64,000 bases of DNA from Pectobacterium punjabense (GTDB lineage: Bacteria > Pseudomonadota > Gammaproteobacteria > Enterobacterales > Enterobacteriaceae), in contig NZ_CP038498.1 of the NCBI RefSeq assembly GCF_012427845.1, positions 2,852,001 to 2,916,000 of the forward strand. The letters run 5' to 3'. Made by a program: the position numbers and the translations under genes. Numbering within the stretch: the first letter of the stretch is position 1; every line of letters starts with the position of its first letter. Of this stretch, positions 33,581 to 41,818 are shown in pieces. The notes below the pieces were generated by a model. It had not been told where the DNA came from and searched no databases. It was given only the letters and a program-made list of their open reading frames with translations.

Positions 33581-33766
33581 GTGCCACATCACTCCCTATG
33601 GGAACTCATTAAACTTACCTACATGATCGGTTTTGTCGTTTCCTTGATCGTTACTTTCTTGTTAAGTAAAGACAAATCCCTATTCATTCGCTTTTTTGCT
33701 TCGTTAATGGTAGCTCTCACCTGGCCGTTGAGCTTTCCCGTTGTCTTGCTGTTCTCCATTTTTTAA
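33581..33766 (+). CDS. ortT: GhoT/OrtT family membrane toxin
   Basis: A 61-residue hydrophobic protein with two membrane segments (about 12-29 and 37-58). The C-terminal FASLMVALTWPLSFPVVLLFSIF region matches the xxPMSxPVALLFSLF end of E. coli GhoT and OrtT, small toxins that damage membrane potential. It starts with GTG behind AAGGA at seven bases. No GhoS-like antitoxin gene lies next to it, so it fits the orphan OrtT type rather than a GhoS/GhoT pair. The symbol is given by similarity only. Confidence 0.75.
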   Translation: MPHHSLWELIKLTYMIGFVVSLIVTFLLSKDKSLFIRFFASLMVALTWPLSFPVVLLFSIF

Positions 33767-33847
33767 AAGCGTTTATCTTCCTGATGACAGGTTTAATGAC
33801 TCAATGCCGCAACGCCTATACTCACCTTCTAGAGAGAATGCCCCGCG

Positions 33848-34354
33848 ATGAGTAACATTCTGATCAGTGCTTGTCTATCAGGTTTCCCCGTGCGCTATAA
33901 CGGTACTGAAAAGAAATCTGTCGGAGACTATCTTGCCCAGTGGCGACAACAGGCGCGGTTGATTACATTTTGCCCGGAACTAGCTGCGGGTTTCTCAACC
34001 CCCAGGCCTTCAGCGGAGATTATTCCGGTCTTTGGTGACCGTTCCGTCATCAAAGCTGGCGCCCGAGTTGTTGAAGCAACCGGCAACGATGTGACCGCAC
34101 GTTATATTCTGGGAGCATGGTTAACGCTACAAATGGCACAACAACATAACTGTCGCTTTGCTCTCCTTACGGAAGGGAGCCCTTCCTGTGGCAGCAATAT
34201 TATCTACAGCGGACAATTTGATGGTTCGCAAATGGCTGGTAGTGGCGTTACCGCCGAGTTGCTACGTCACCATGGTATAGAAGTATTTTCCGATTGTGAG
34301 ATCGAACGATTAATCGAACGTGTTGAATATTGCGATCGTCATACTGACGTATAA
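33848..34354 (+). CDS. DUF523 family protein
   Basis: A 168-residue cytoplasmic protein starting MSNILISACLSGFPVRYNG. The conserved cysteines in SACLSG, FCPELAAGF and EGSPSCGSNIIYSG are the hallmarks of DUF523, a widespread family without a firm function. The cysteine pattern would suit metal or thiol chemistry, which is inference. It lies 81 bases after the OrtT-like gene on the same strand and might be cotranscribed. Confidence 0.88.
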   Translation: MSNILISACLSGFPVRYNGTEKKSVGDYLAQWRQQARLITFCPELAAGFSTPRPSAEIIPVFGDRSVIKAGARVVEATGNDVTARYILGAWLTLQMAQQHNCRFALLTEGSPSCGSNIIYSGQFDGSQMAGSGVTAELLRHHGIEVFSDCEIERLIERVEYCDRHTDV

Positions 34355-34407
34355 CAACGCTGCTGTCGGTCACCAACCCCAAATGAGCAGCAGCGTTAGA
34401 CAAAGAA

Positions 34408-34836
34408 TTAACGAACCACTAATACTGACATCTTTGCATGGCGAACGATGGCGGCAGCATTTGAGCCGAGTAAATAGGTTTTCACATCAGGCCGCCGCGA
34501 ACCAATTACAATTAAATCCGCATTAATCTCCTCTGCCAGCGATAGCACTTCGTCTCTGGCCGAACCAAAACTAACACTGCATGACACACGTGACGCAGGA
34601 AGCTCGATCGTTTTCATCAGTGATTTAAGCTTGTCATTCGCTTTCACCACGGCCTCATTCTCAAACTCTTTTATTCCAAAGGAATAAGCAGATAAAAATG
34701 CTGACGCATCAGGAAGGGAGTGAAAGAGGTGTATTGCAGCACCCGACATTTTGGCCAACCTGACCGCATGCGTAAGCGCGTGTTTGGTGAGTTCATCTTC
34801 TTCTATATCTACTGGCACCAGGATGCTTGTGTACAT
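34408..34836 (-). CDS. Universal stress protein (UspF/G type)
   Basis: A 142-residue UspA-domain protein starting MYTSILVPVDIEEDE. The C-terminal IVIGSRRPDVKTYLLGSNAAAIVRHAKMSVLVVR carries the G-x2-G-x9-G(S/N) ATP-binding pattern, so it is of the nucleotide-binding subclass. I chose the ATG at 34836 since GGAG lies eight bases upstream; a GTG two codons earlier is too close to that site. Monocistronic. Confidence 0.92.
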   Translation of the reverse strand: MYTSILVPVDIEEDELTKHALTHAVRLAKMSGAAIHLFHSLPDASAFLSAYSFGIKEFENEAVVKANDKLKSLMKTIELPASRVSCSVSFGSARDEVLSLAEEINADLIVIGSRRPDVKTYLLGSNAAAIVRHAKMSVLVVR

Positions 34837-34999
34837 AATCACCTCTCCTTACGTGGATAACTGATTATCTGTCAGTATGTAAGAAGCGTAGTCTGCTCGT
34901 CGTCAGCAGAATATGATCCCGTTCACTTTTACGCATGTTGCCCGCAATTTTTAACCTAATGGGCGCATAAAATGCACGTTAGCTCACCGCCGATTGGCT

Positions 35000-35455
35000 T
35001 TAAAGCGATCGGGTATAGATGCGTGACGACTCTCCCCAAGGGTGATAGCCCATTCCAGTAAAGTGGAAGCCATATCGCTCATAAAAGCCGAACAACTCAG
35101 TGCACAGATGCAGCGTAGAAAAACCAACACGCCGAGTTTCCTGAGTAAGGTGTTCGATCAATTGCCCCGCATACCCCTTCCCACGGTGGCTCTCTTCAAT
35201 GTAAAGCGCACACAACCAGGGATAAAGATCCATACGGCTAATGAAATCATTGGTAACTAACCCCGCACCACCAATAATGAGTCCATCCTTTTCCAACAAA
35301 TACCAATCAGGCAGTGGGTTTTCGGCATTAATACAGTGACTAATACAGTCTTCATAAAGCATCAACGTTTCCTTTGATGCCCAGTGCCGTTGGAAATAAT
35401 GGATCGCCCGTTCTTTGTATTCGGGGCGATTTCGGATAGAAATGATATTCAACAT
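35000..35455 (-). CDS. GNAT family N-acetyltransferase
   Basis: A 151-residue acetyltransferase. The acetyl-CoA motif is HRGKGYAGQLIEHL (about 90-103), after the strand LCALYIEES; a late tyrosine in FYERYGFHFTG is the usual general acid. Substrate unknown. It starts four bases after the isochorismatase-like gene, so the two form an operon. Confidence 0.9.
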   Translation of the reverse strand: MLNIISIRNRPEYKERAIHYFQRHWASKETLMLYEDCISHCINAENPLPDWYLLEKDGLIIGGAGLVTNDFISRMDLYPWLCALYIEESHRGKGYAGQLIEHLTQETRRVGFSTLHLCTELFGFYERYGFHFTGMGYHPWGESSRIYTRSL

Positions 35456-35459
35456 GGCG

Positions 35460-35984
35460 TTAGCGGCTCATCTTCCATGAAGCAACGATGTGTTCCGTTG
35501 TTTCTAGCGTAATCGTGTTGCCAGGAATAATAAAATTCCGCCACACCTCGTTGTAGTGCGTGATTAACTGTTCTGCTTTCAGTTCACCACGATTGGCCGT
35601 CGTGTGTGCATCGGCTGCAATCGTCAACGCATAGCCCCGGCTGGCTGCATTTTTAATGGTTGCATCAACACAATAATCCGTCGCACACCCACAAATCGTG
35701 AGGTGGTTAACATTCAATTCAGCCAGCACATCAGCTAACGGCGTACGATAAAACGCGTCGCATGCCGTTTTAGTAACAAACAAACTGCCTTCGGGTTGAT
35801 GGAGCTCAGGTAATAATTGCCATCCGTCACTGCCTGACAACATACTGTCCCCTTCATGCTGAATAAAAATCGTCTGGTCTGCTGCGCCTGAAAGTTGGTT
35901 TATCAATGCAACCGTCTGCGCCTGTCGCGCTCTCGGCGTTGCAAACACGGCATTCTGCATATCAATGACCATTAATACGTGCAT
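35460..35984 (-). CDS. Isochorismatase family cysteine hydrolase
   Basis: A 174-residue enzyme starting MHVLMVIDMQNAVF. Asp8 in VIDMQ, a lysine in LFVTKTACDAFY and the cysteine in ICGCATDYCVDATIKNA make up the Asp-Lys-Cys triad of the nicotinamidase/isochorismatase fold. AAGGA lies seven bases before the chosen ATG; the frame is open further upstream but unconserved. Likely hydrolyses an amide or vinyl ether; substrate unknown. Coupled to the GNAT gene. Confidence 0.88.
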   Translation of the reverse strand: MHVLMVIDMQNAVFATPRARQAQTVALINQLSGAADQTIFIQHEGDSMLSGSDGWQLLPELHQPEGSLFVTKTACDAFYRTPLADVLAELNVNHLTICGCATDYCVDATIKNAASRGYALTIAADAHTTANRGELKAEQLITHYNEVWRNFIIPGNTITLETTEHIVASWKMSR

Positions 35985-36069
35985 TTTGTTTCCTTTTTCG
36001 GCGCTTAATATCAGCATTTCATCATCACACAGGCAGTACCGAGCCATCATCCTGGCCGTTCGATACCAG

Positions 36070-36492
36070 CTAGATCATGTCCACTATACCATGAGGATAA
36101 AAGTTGATTTTCCCGGAACGCAGCAAATCAATATCAAACCAGCGGGTAACGATCGGAACGCCATTTGTCTCTATGCCATGAATGATATCTTGCTGATAAA
36201 GCATTTCATCCTGAAAACGAGCTTCATAGACAAAGACAATTTCATGCCCTGCCTTGCCATTGTAGGAAAAGATATTTTCTGAAACACCCAATAGCGAAAA
36301 GTCCTTGGTCGCTGCGCTAATTTCCTCCTGAACTTCTCTCTCCGCAGCCGCCTGTGACGACTCTCCAAATTCAATGCCACCGCCGAGTGGCAACACATAA
36401 TGCTCATCTTTTATAGGGTCATACCCTTCAGCTAATAGAATTTTGTTATGGTTTCGGAAAAGACAAACTGCTTTTGCTCTAATCTTCTGCAT
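36070..36492 (-). CDS. Nudix hydrolase
   Basis: A 140-residue Nudix protein. The Nudix box reads GGIEFGESSQAAAEREVQEEIS, with the metal-binding REVQEE intact but Ser in place of the last conserved glycine. Substrate cannot be told. It lies 85 bases before the isochorismatase-like gene on the same strand. Two copies of TTTTTGATAAAA occur just upstream of its start. Confidence 0.88.
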   Translation of the reverse strand: MQKIRAKAVCLFRNHNKILLAEGYDPIKDEHYVLPLGGGIEFGESSQAAAEREVQEEISAATKDFSLLGVSENIFSYNGKAGHEIVFVYEARFQDEMLYQQDIIHGIETNGVPIVTRWFDIDLLRSGKINFYPHGIVDMI

Positions 36493-36521
36493 GCCAACGC
36501 TCCAGGTAAACTACCGCACTG

Positions 36522-36550
36522 TTTTTGATAAAAAGACATTTTTGATAAAA
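36522..36550. repeat. Direct repeat upstream of the Nudix gene
   Basis: TTTTTGATAAAA occurs at 36522-36533 and again at 36539-36550, a period of 17 bases, 30-60 bases ahead of the Nudix start. It may be a regulator site or chance in AT-rich sequence. Confidence 0.5.
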
Positions 36551-36956
36551 CGATATGTGCCACAGGAAAAGGTCACCACCTTGTACAGATAAAGGGCTAC
36601 AAGACGAGCTCAAATACATTAACAGTCTTTATGTTCAGCTAATTTTTTCCTCAACCTCCGAGCATCCCGTCATGTTTAACTTATTGAAGTCATGTCATCT
36701 CGTATAATTATTCCAGACATATTATTGGTGAGAAATAGCAAATTCATATTTATTCACCTGACCATTGATCGCCGTCATCCTTTCACGCTCGTACAAGCGG
36801 CTGGGTAATGCTGTGTTTATTTATCATCTTGACTGGTTTTATGCGCGTGATGCGCTAAAGTTAACTAACCGTGTCTTCACACTTGGTGGATGGTGTATTA
36901 ACGCTGTCTGACAGTGTGCGTAAACTCAGCCCAAAGTGTGAAAGTGAGGAGAGGTC
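36551..36956 (+). other. Upstream region and leader of the YmgB-like gene
   Basis: About 400 bases without a gene. Near the end, CTTCACACTTGG (36875-36886) and CCAAAGTGTGAAAG (36931-36944) are inverted repeats that enclose a shorter palindrome CTGTCTGACAG (36904-36914); together they could fold into a branched hairpin ending just before the ribosome site GAGGAGAGG. Confidence 0.5.
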
Positions 36957-37211
36957 ATGCATCCAGAGGTGTCCCAAAACGAGCACCCCACATCGGGTGA
37001 TCCTGGCCTTGATTCTCAGGCTAGTGATATGGAGATACTCGGCAACATAGTGGAAGAAATCATTCAATCCGGCCATTCCGTTAGTAACAAGGCTATCATT
37101 GCTAAATTAGTGAACAAAATTGAAAAAGAGGCCAATATCGCTTTTCAGGAAAGATATCGCGCATTGCTGGAGTTAGTGGTTTATAAAACTCAGGACGACT
37201 TTCTTATTTAA
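36957..37211 (+). CDS. YmgB/AriR family biofilm regulator
   Basis: An 84-residue protein with a disordered N terminus (1-22) and a helical domain EILGNIVEEIIQSGHSVSNKAIIAKLVNKIEKEAN that matches the YcgZ/YmgB/AriR family. E. coli members connect blue-light sensing and the Rcs pathway to biofilm control. GAGGAGAGG precedes the ATG. No ycgZ, ymgA or ymgC neighbours are present. Confidence 0.8.
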   Translation: MHPEVSQNEHPTSGDPGLDSQASDMEILGNIVEEIIQSGHSVSNKAIIAKLVNKIEKEANIAFQERYRALLELVVYKTQDDFLI

Positions 37212-37544
37212 TGTCCCGTCAATACATTCGACCATCAACTCGGTAATATTCTCGTATTATCGAGAGACTATTTTATTTAATCAACGGCATCATATCGATA
37301 ATGAATAGGCAGGGTTGGAAGAATGAAATACATTCATTGCCCTATTTTTGTTCATTATGGATGAACATATTAAAACCCCGAAATGACATATATTTATTTT
37401 TTGCTAATCGTTAGTATTCATTTCAGAATAAACAAGCGATGAATAATTCACGCACAGGTTTAAACCACTTAGCACACGCCGACTCTGGCAGAGATGACAA
37501 CGCCACAATAAAAAAAGACTATATCGGATTCGACAGCAGAAACG
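37212..37544. other. AT-rich intergenic region before serT
   Basis: About 330 bases after the YmgB-like gene. I see no open frame, RNA gene or repeat that I can support. Confidence 0.4.
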
Positions 37545-37572
37545 AAAACGGGCTAGCCTAAGCTAACCCGTT
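37545..37572 (-). terminator. serT terminator
   Basis: AACGGG-TAGC and GCTA-CCCGTT pair around a four-base loop with one mismatch. On the minus strand it follows the tRNA by eight bases and is followed by TTCGTTTC. Confidence 0.75.
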
Positions 37573-37580
37573 GAATTTTG

Positions 37581-37668
37581 TGGCGGAGGAGTAGAGATTC
37601 GAACTCTAGAACACTTTCGCGTCGCCGGTTTTCAAGACCGGTGCCTTCAACCACTCGGCCACTCCTCC
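37581..37668 (-). tRNA. serT: tRNA-Ser(UGA)
   Basis: An 88-base class II tRNA on the minus strand. The acceptor stem GGAGGAG pairs with CTCCTCC, the anticodon stem-loop is CCGGTCTTGAAAACCGG with anticodon TGA, a long variable arm follows, the T-loop is GTTCGAATC, and CCA is encoded. Near identical to E. coli serT and next to yccA in the same way. Confidence 0.98.
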
Positions 37669-37680
37669 GCAATGACGCGA

Positions 37681-37709
37681 ACTATAAACAGTGTGTGGGA
37701 TCTTGTAAA
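37681..37709 (-). promoter_or_regulatory. serT promoter
   Basis: On the minus strand TTTACA (37704-37709) and TATAGT (37681-37686) are 17 bases apart, placed about 12 bases before the tRNA. Confidence 0.8.
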
Positions 37710-37958
37710 GCATCACGGCGCTCAATTGCCTGAAAAACAATCTAACACAGCGTAATTGTGCGTAAAATAGTCACGAGGCACACAAAATAGAGCAATTTAT
37801 CCCCACCATCATAAGAATGACAGGGTAAAACACGAATGCAGGTACGGAGTATGGCGAATTTGCAGCGTAAAGAAGGGTAAACCATCTTTAATAACGTCTT
37901 GAAACTATTTATTCTTTGACATTGAATAATAGCACCCTGAAGAGAGAGAGTCGCTGAT

Positions 37959-38618
37959 ATGGATCGTATTGTTGTTTCTTCTACCCGTGAAAGTTCGTTA
38001 CTCAGCACTCACAAAGTGCTGCGCAATACCTATTTCCTGCTGTCGCTAACACTGGGTTTTTCCGCCGTTACCGCAACGGCAAGTACTGTACTTAACCTGC
38101 CCGCACCAGGTTTAATTCTGATGCTCGTTGGGTTTTATGGTCTGATGTTCCTGACACATAAACTAGCGAACAGCCCTGCCGGTATTTTGGCGGCATTCGC
38201 ACTGACTGGATTTATGGGTTATACGCTGGGCCCGATATTAAGCTCACTGATTTCTTCCGGTGCAGGTGACATTGTCATGCTGGCGCTTGGCGGTACGGCG
38301 CTGGTGTTCTTCTGCTGCTCAGCCTATGTCTTAACCACGCGTAAGGATATGTCCTTCCTGTCTGGCATGATGATGGCAGGTTTTGTTGTTCTGATTGTTG
38401 CCGTCATTGCTAATCTGTTCTTACAGATTCCGGCATTGCATTTGGCAATCAGCGCCCTGTTTATTCTGTTCTCAGCAGGCGCCATCCTGTGGGAGACCAG
38501 TAACATCATCCACGGCGGCGAAACCAACTACATCCGTGCAACAGTTAGCCTGTATGTCGCGATATACAATATCTTCGTTAGCCTGTTGAGCATCTTGGGC
38601 ATCATGCGCAACGACTAA
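37959..38618 (+). CDS. yccA: FtsH modulator YccA (BAX inhibitor-1 family)
   Basis: Inner-membrane protein of 219 residues with seven membrane segments, close to E. coli YccA, a substrate and modulator of the FtsH protease that also protects jammed SecY translocons. It starts [26 protein letters not shown]; the cytoplasmic N-terminal tail is the part FtsH grips in E. coli. It ends with [23 protein letters not shown]. Divergent from serT. Confidence 0.95.
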   Translation: MDRIVVSSTRESSLLSTHKVLRNTYFLLSLTLGFSAVTATASTVLNLPAPGLILMLVGFYGLMFLTHKLANSPAGILAAFALTGFMGYTLGPILSSLISSGAGDIVMLALGGTALVFFCCSAYVLTTRKDMSFLSGMMMAGFVVLIVAVIANLFLQIPALHLAISALFILFSAGAILWETSNIIHGGETNYIRATVSLYVAIYNIFVSLLSILGIMRND

Positions 38619-38676
38619 AGGTAGTAAGTCCCGCACTGAGAAAAGCTCAGCGGGTGCACTAATGAGATAATCATTC

Positions 38677-38711
38677 CACCCTGTGAGCAGTACGCTGACA
38701 GGGTGTTTTTT
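38677..38711 (+). terminator. yccA terminator
   Basis: CACCCTGT and ACAGGGTG pair across a 13-base loop and are followed by six T. An earlier hairpin (CCCGC..GCGGG, about 38628-38655) precedes it. Confidence 0.8.
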
Positions 38712-38772
38712 ATTCAGGTACATCGCGAAAAGTTTGTTAAACTACGGCTGAGATACCGCAGTCGGAGAGAAG

Positions 38773-39102
38773 ATGTTGGAGTTTGAAGGGCGAACGATCG
38801 CAACAGACGCACAGGGTTACCTGATGGACAGCACGACGTGGAGTGAAGCATTGGCTCTCGTGTTAGCTGAACAGGAAGGCATCGCGTTGACAGAACCACA
38901 TTGGGAAGTCGTCCGATTCGTGCGGAATTTTTATCAGGAGTTTAACACCTCACCCGCTATACGCATGTTAGTTAAAGCAATGGCACAAAAGTACGGTGAA
39001 GAGAAAGGAAATAGCCGCTATCTGTATAAACTGTTTCCAAAAGGGCCGGCAAAACAAGCAACCAAGATAGCGGGCTTACCCAAACCAGTGAAATGCATCT
39101 AG
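38773..39102 (+). CDS. tusE: Sulfur relay protein TusE
   Basis: Takes sulfur from TusBCD and passes it to MnmA for 2-thiouridine synthesis in tRNA. The 109-residue DsrC-family protein has the conserved [21 protein letters not shown] segment and the active penultimate cysteine in the terminal PKPVKCI. Converges with acyP as in E. coli. Confidence 0.96.
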   Translation: MLEFEGRTIATDAQGYLMDSTTWSEALALVLAEQEGIALTEPHWEVVRFVRNFYQEFNTSPAIRMLVKAMAQKYGEEKGNSRYLYKLFPKGPAKQATKIAGLPKPVKCI

Positions 39103-39112
39103 CTTCCCCGTT

Positions 39113-39391
39113 TCAATAACGGATCGCAAAGCCTTCGTAGTCTATCTTGCCATGCGGCTCAATAAGCACCCTATCAACTCTGGCGCTTCGTGGGCCCCCT
39201 TGTTTCAGCCACTCAATTAACGCATCTACCGCATGAGGTTCACCGCTTGCCACCACTTCCACGCTGCCATCATTACAATTGCGAGCATACCCAGTAAGAC
39301 CAAGCTGTATTGCCTGACGTTGCGTACTGTAACGAAAACCGACCCCCTGAACCACACCATAAACATAAGCCGCCATCGCTATCGTTGTCAT
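39113..39391 (-). CDS. acyP: Acylphosphatase
   Basis: Hydrolyses acyl phosphates. I chose the start [21 protein letters not shown] (92 residues, the usual size); a longer frame adds 39 residues with no likeness to the family. [10 protein letters not shown] holds the catalytic arginine and phosphate loop, and the asparagine is in [19 protein letters not shown] precedes the ATG. The rlmI gene that adjoins it in E. coli is missing here. Confidence 0.93.
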   Translation of the reverse strand: MTTIAMAAYVYGVVQGVGFRYSTQRQAIQLGLTGYARNCNDGSVEVVASGEPHAVDALIEWLKQGGPRSARVDRVLIEPHGKIDYEGFAIRY

Positions 39392-39411
39392 CTTCCCCAC
39401 TTTCCCCCTAA

Positions 39412-39930
<519 letters not shown>

Positions 39931-40010
39931 GTTTCATCAAAAATAAATATTGGCACTACAATCAGACATCGGCGATGTTGTGATAGTCAACATCGCCCAG
40001 TGCCTACAGC

Positions 40011-40424
40011 TTATTTATCCAAACCCAGTCGTGGGATTTCAATTTTCGGGCAACGATCCATCACAACTTTCAACCCTGCATCGTGAGCCAAAATTGCCGC
40101 TTGCTCATTAATGACGCCAATCTGCAACCATAGGACGGTAGCGCCGATGGCGATAGCCTCTTTAGCCACCTCATAGGCTGCCTCTGGCTGACGAAAAACA
40201 TCAACCATATCAACAGGGTTAGGGATGTCTGCCAAACTGGAATACGCTTTTTGTCCCAAGAGCGTCTGACCAGCCAGCTTAGGGCTGACGGGGATGACGT
40301 TATAGCCCTGCTCAAGTAAATAGGCCATGACACCATAACTTGGACGGGACGGTTTATCGCTGGCACCCACTAACGCAATGGTTTTTACCGTTTTCAGTAC
40401 CGATTCAATATCACTGTCATTCAT
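40011..40424 (-). CDS. yccU: CoA-binding protein YccU
   Basis: A 137-residue protein with a CoA_binding Rossmann fold: [19 protein letters not shown] (about 13-31) and [13 protein letters not shown]. Close to E. coli YccU. Its role is not established; structural relatives bind CoA. It converges with hspQ and stands alone. Confidence 0.93.
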   Translation of the reverse strand: MNDSDIESVLKTVKTIALVGASDKPSRPSYGVMAYLLEQGYNVIPVSPKLAGQTLLGQKAYSSLADIPNPVDMVDVFRQPEAAYEVAKEAIAIGATVLWLQIGVINEQAAILAHDAGLKVVMDRCPKIEIPRLGLDK

Positions 40425-40619
40425 GCTATTCAGCCTCTCTTGCGTGATTTATTACAGTGTATCTTACATTCAACGAATGGCGTGAAATGACTTACAGCAC
40501 CCGTGACCTAATGCAGCATGGCACGAAAAATGCCATAACAGCCTGTTTCAAATTGAAACCTTTGACACATTCAGACAATTCCTCAACAATACCCGAATGA
40601 CGTACCATCTGAGAAAATT

Positions 40620-41144
40620 ATGAAATTCGGCTTCATCACTGTCTGCCTTTTTATTGCAGGTTTAAGCACCTCGGCAATTGCGGCAACAACGTTGAAATTA
40701 GATCAGAAAATCGATCTCCTGATGGTTGACGGGCAGAGGATGTCAGGCTCGTTGCTAAAGGGTGCCGATAGCCTCGCGCTTGGCAGTGGACAACATCAGA
40801 TCTTGTTCAAAGTTGTCGATACTGTTGATACTCAGACTGGCGCACCAGCGACCTATTTTCCTTCAACATTTATTGCGACCTTTAACACCGAAAAAGTGGC
40901 TTCGGTGTCATTTAAGCTACCGCCGCTGCAAACCCTTCAGGATCGCAAAAACTTCACGGCCCTTCCCCAATATCAATTGCTTGATGAAAAAAATCAGGCT
41001 ATCCCCGTGCGTACCGATGCGCTTGTAATCGCAGACAATGAGCTACTCGATATAGAGCGAAAAATGTCGGAATACAACGCAGCAGCAAAAGGGGCTTCAG
41101 TTGCTGGTTTTGCTAGCGCGCTGAATGAATCCGTAACCTGGTGA
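40620..41144 (+). CDS. yccT: UPF0319/DUF2057 periplasmic protein YccT
   Basis: A 174-residue secreted protein with signal peptide MKFGFITVCLFIAGLSTSAIA. It belongs to DUF2057; the E. coli member (also called CsgI) restrains curli assembly in the periplasm. Whether this organism makes curli cannot be seen here. No strong ribosome site; GAGAAAATT precedes the ATG. It lies between yccU and mgsA as in E. coli. Confidence 0.9.
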   Translation: MKFGFITVCLFIAGLSTSAIAATTLKLDQKIDLLMVDGQRMSGSLLKGADSLALGSGQHQILFKVVDTVDTQTGAPATYFPSTFIATFNTEKVASVSFKLPPLQTLQDRKNFTALPQYQLLDEKNQAIPVRTDALVIADNELLDIERKMSEYNAAAKGASVAGFASALNESVTW

Positions 41145-41281
41145 TTTAACGCGCAGTCACATCAGATTTTTGATACCCGTTCGCCTTTTCCTGCTTTTAT
41201 TGCTTTGCACTGAAACAGCGTTTCCGTAATCTGTCTGTACCCTAGCGTCAGCTTTACTACACCAGATTGAAGGACGTAACC

Positions 41282-41740
41282 ATGGAGTTCACCACCCGTA
41301 CCACCCCTGCGCAAAAACATATTGCGCTGGTAGCACACGACCACTGTAAACAATCCTTGCTGGATTGGGTTGGTACGAATAAAGAACAGCTCAAAGAGCA
41401 CACGCTTTACGCCACCGGTACTACCGGGAACCTGATTCAGTTAAATACGGGTCTGCCCGTAAAAAGCATGCTGAGTGGGCCGATGGGGGGCGACCAGCAA
41501 GTTGGTGCACTCATCTCCGAAGGGAAAATTGATTTAATGATCTTCTTTTGGGACCCACTTAACGCCGTACCACACGATCCCGATGTAAAAGCGCTGCTGA
41601 GGCTCGCGACCGTCTGGAACATTCCGGTTGCCACCAACCGTGCAACGGCGGATTTTCTGGTTAATTCTGCGCTATTTAAAGAACCGGTGCAGATAACTAT
41701 CCCCGATTATCAGCGCTACCTGCAAGACCGCCTCAAATAG
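41282..41740 (+). CDS. mgsA: Methylglyoxal synthase
   Basis: Turns dihydroxyacetone phosphate into methylglyoxal and phosphate, a bypass that relieves sugar-phosphate stress. The 152-residue protein starts [21 protein letters not shown], with GAAGGACG upstream of the [14 protein letters not shown] binds phosphate and [27 protein letters not shown] holds the catalytic aspartate. Very close to E. coli MgsA. Confidence 0.96.
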   Translation: MEFTTRTTPAQKHIALVAHDHCKQSLLDWVGTNKEQLKEHTLYATGTTGNLIQLNTGLPVKSMLSGPMGGDQQVGALISEGKIDLMIFFWDPLNAVPHDPDVKALLRLATVWNIPVATNRATADFLVNSALFKEPVQITIPDYQRYLQDRLK

Positions 41741-41757
41741 CGCTAACACATAGAAAT

Positions 41758-41797
41758 AGACCAGCGGCGAGTTGCACACCCGACGCTGGCCTCTACT
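41758..41797. terminator. Hairpin between mgsA and helD
   Basis: AG-CCAGCG and CGCTGG-CT pair (one mismatch) around a 17-base loop between two convergent genes. T-tail is weak. Confidence 0.5.
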
Positions 41798-41818
41798 GTT
41801 CTACTTCTCTATTTTCCG

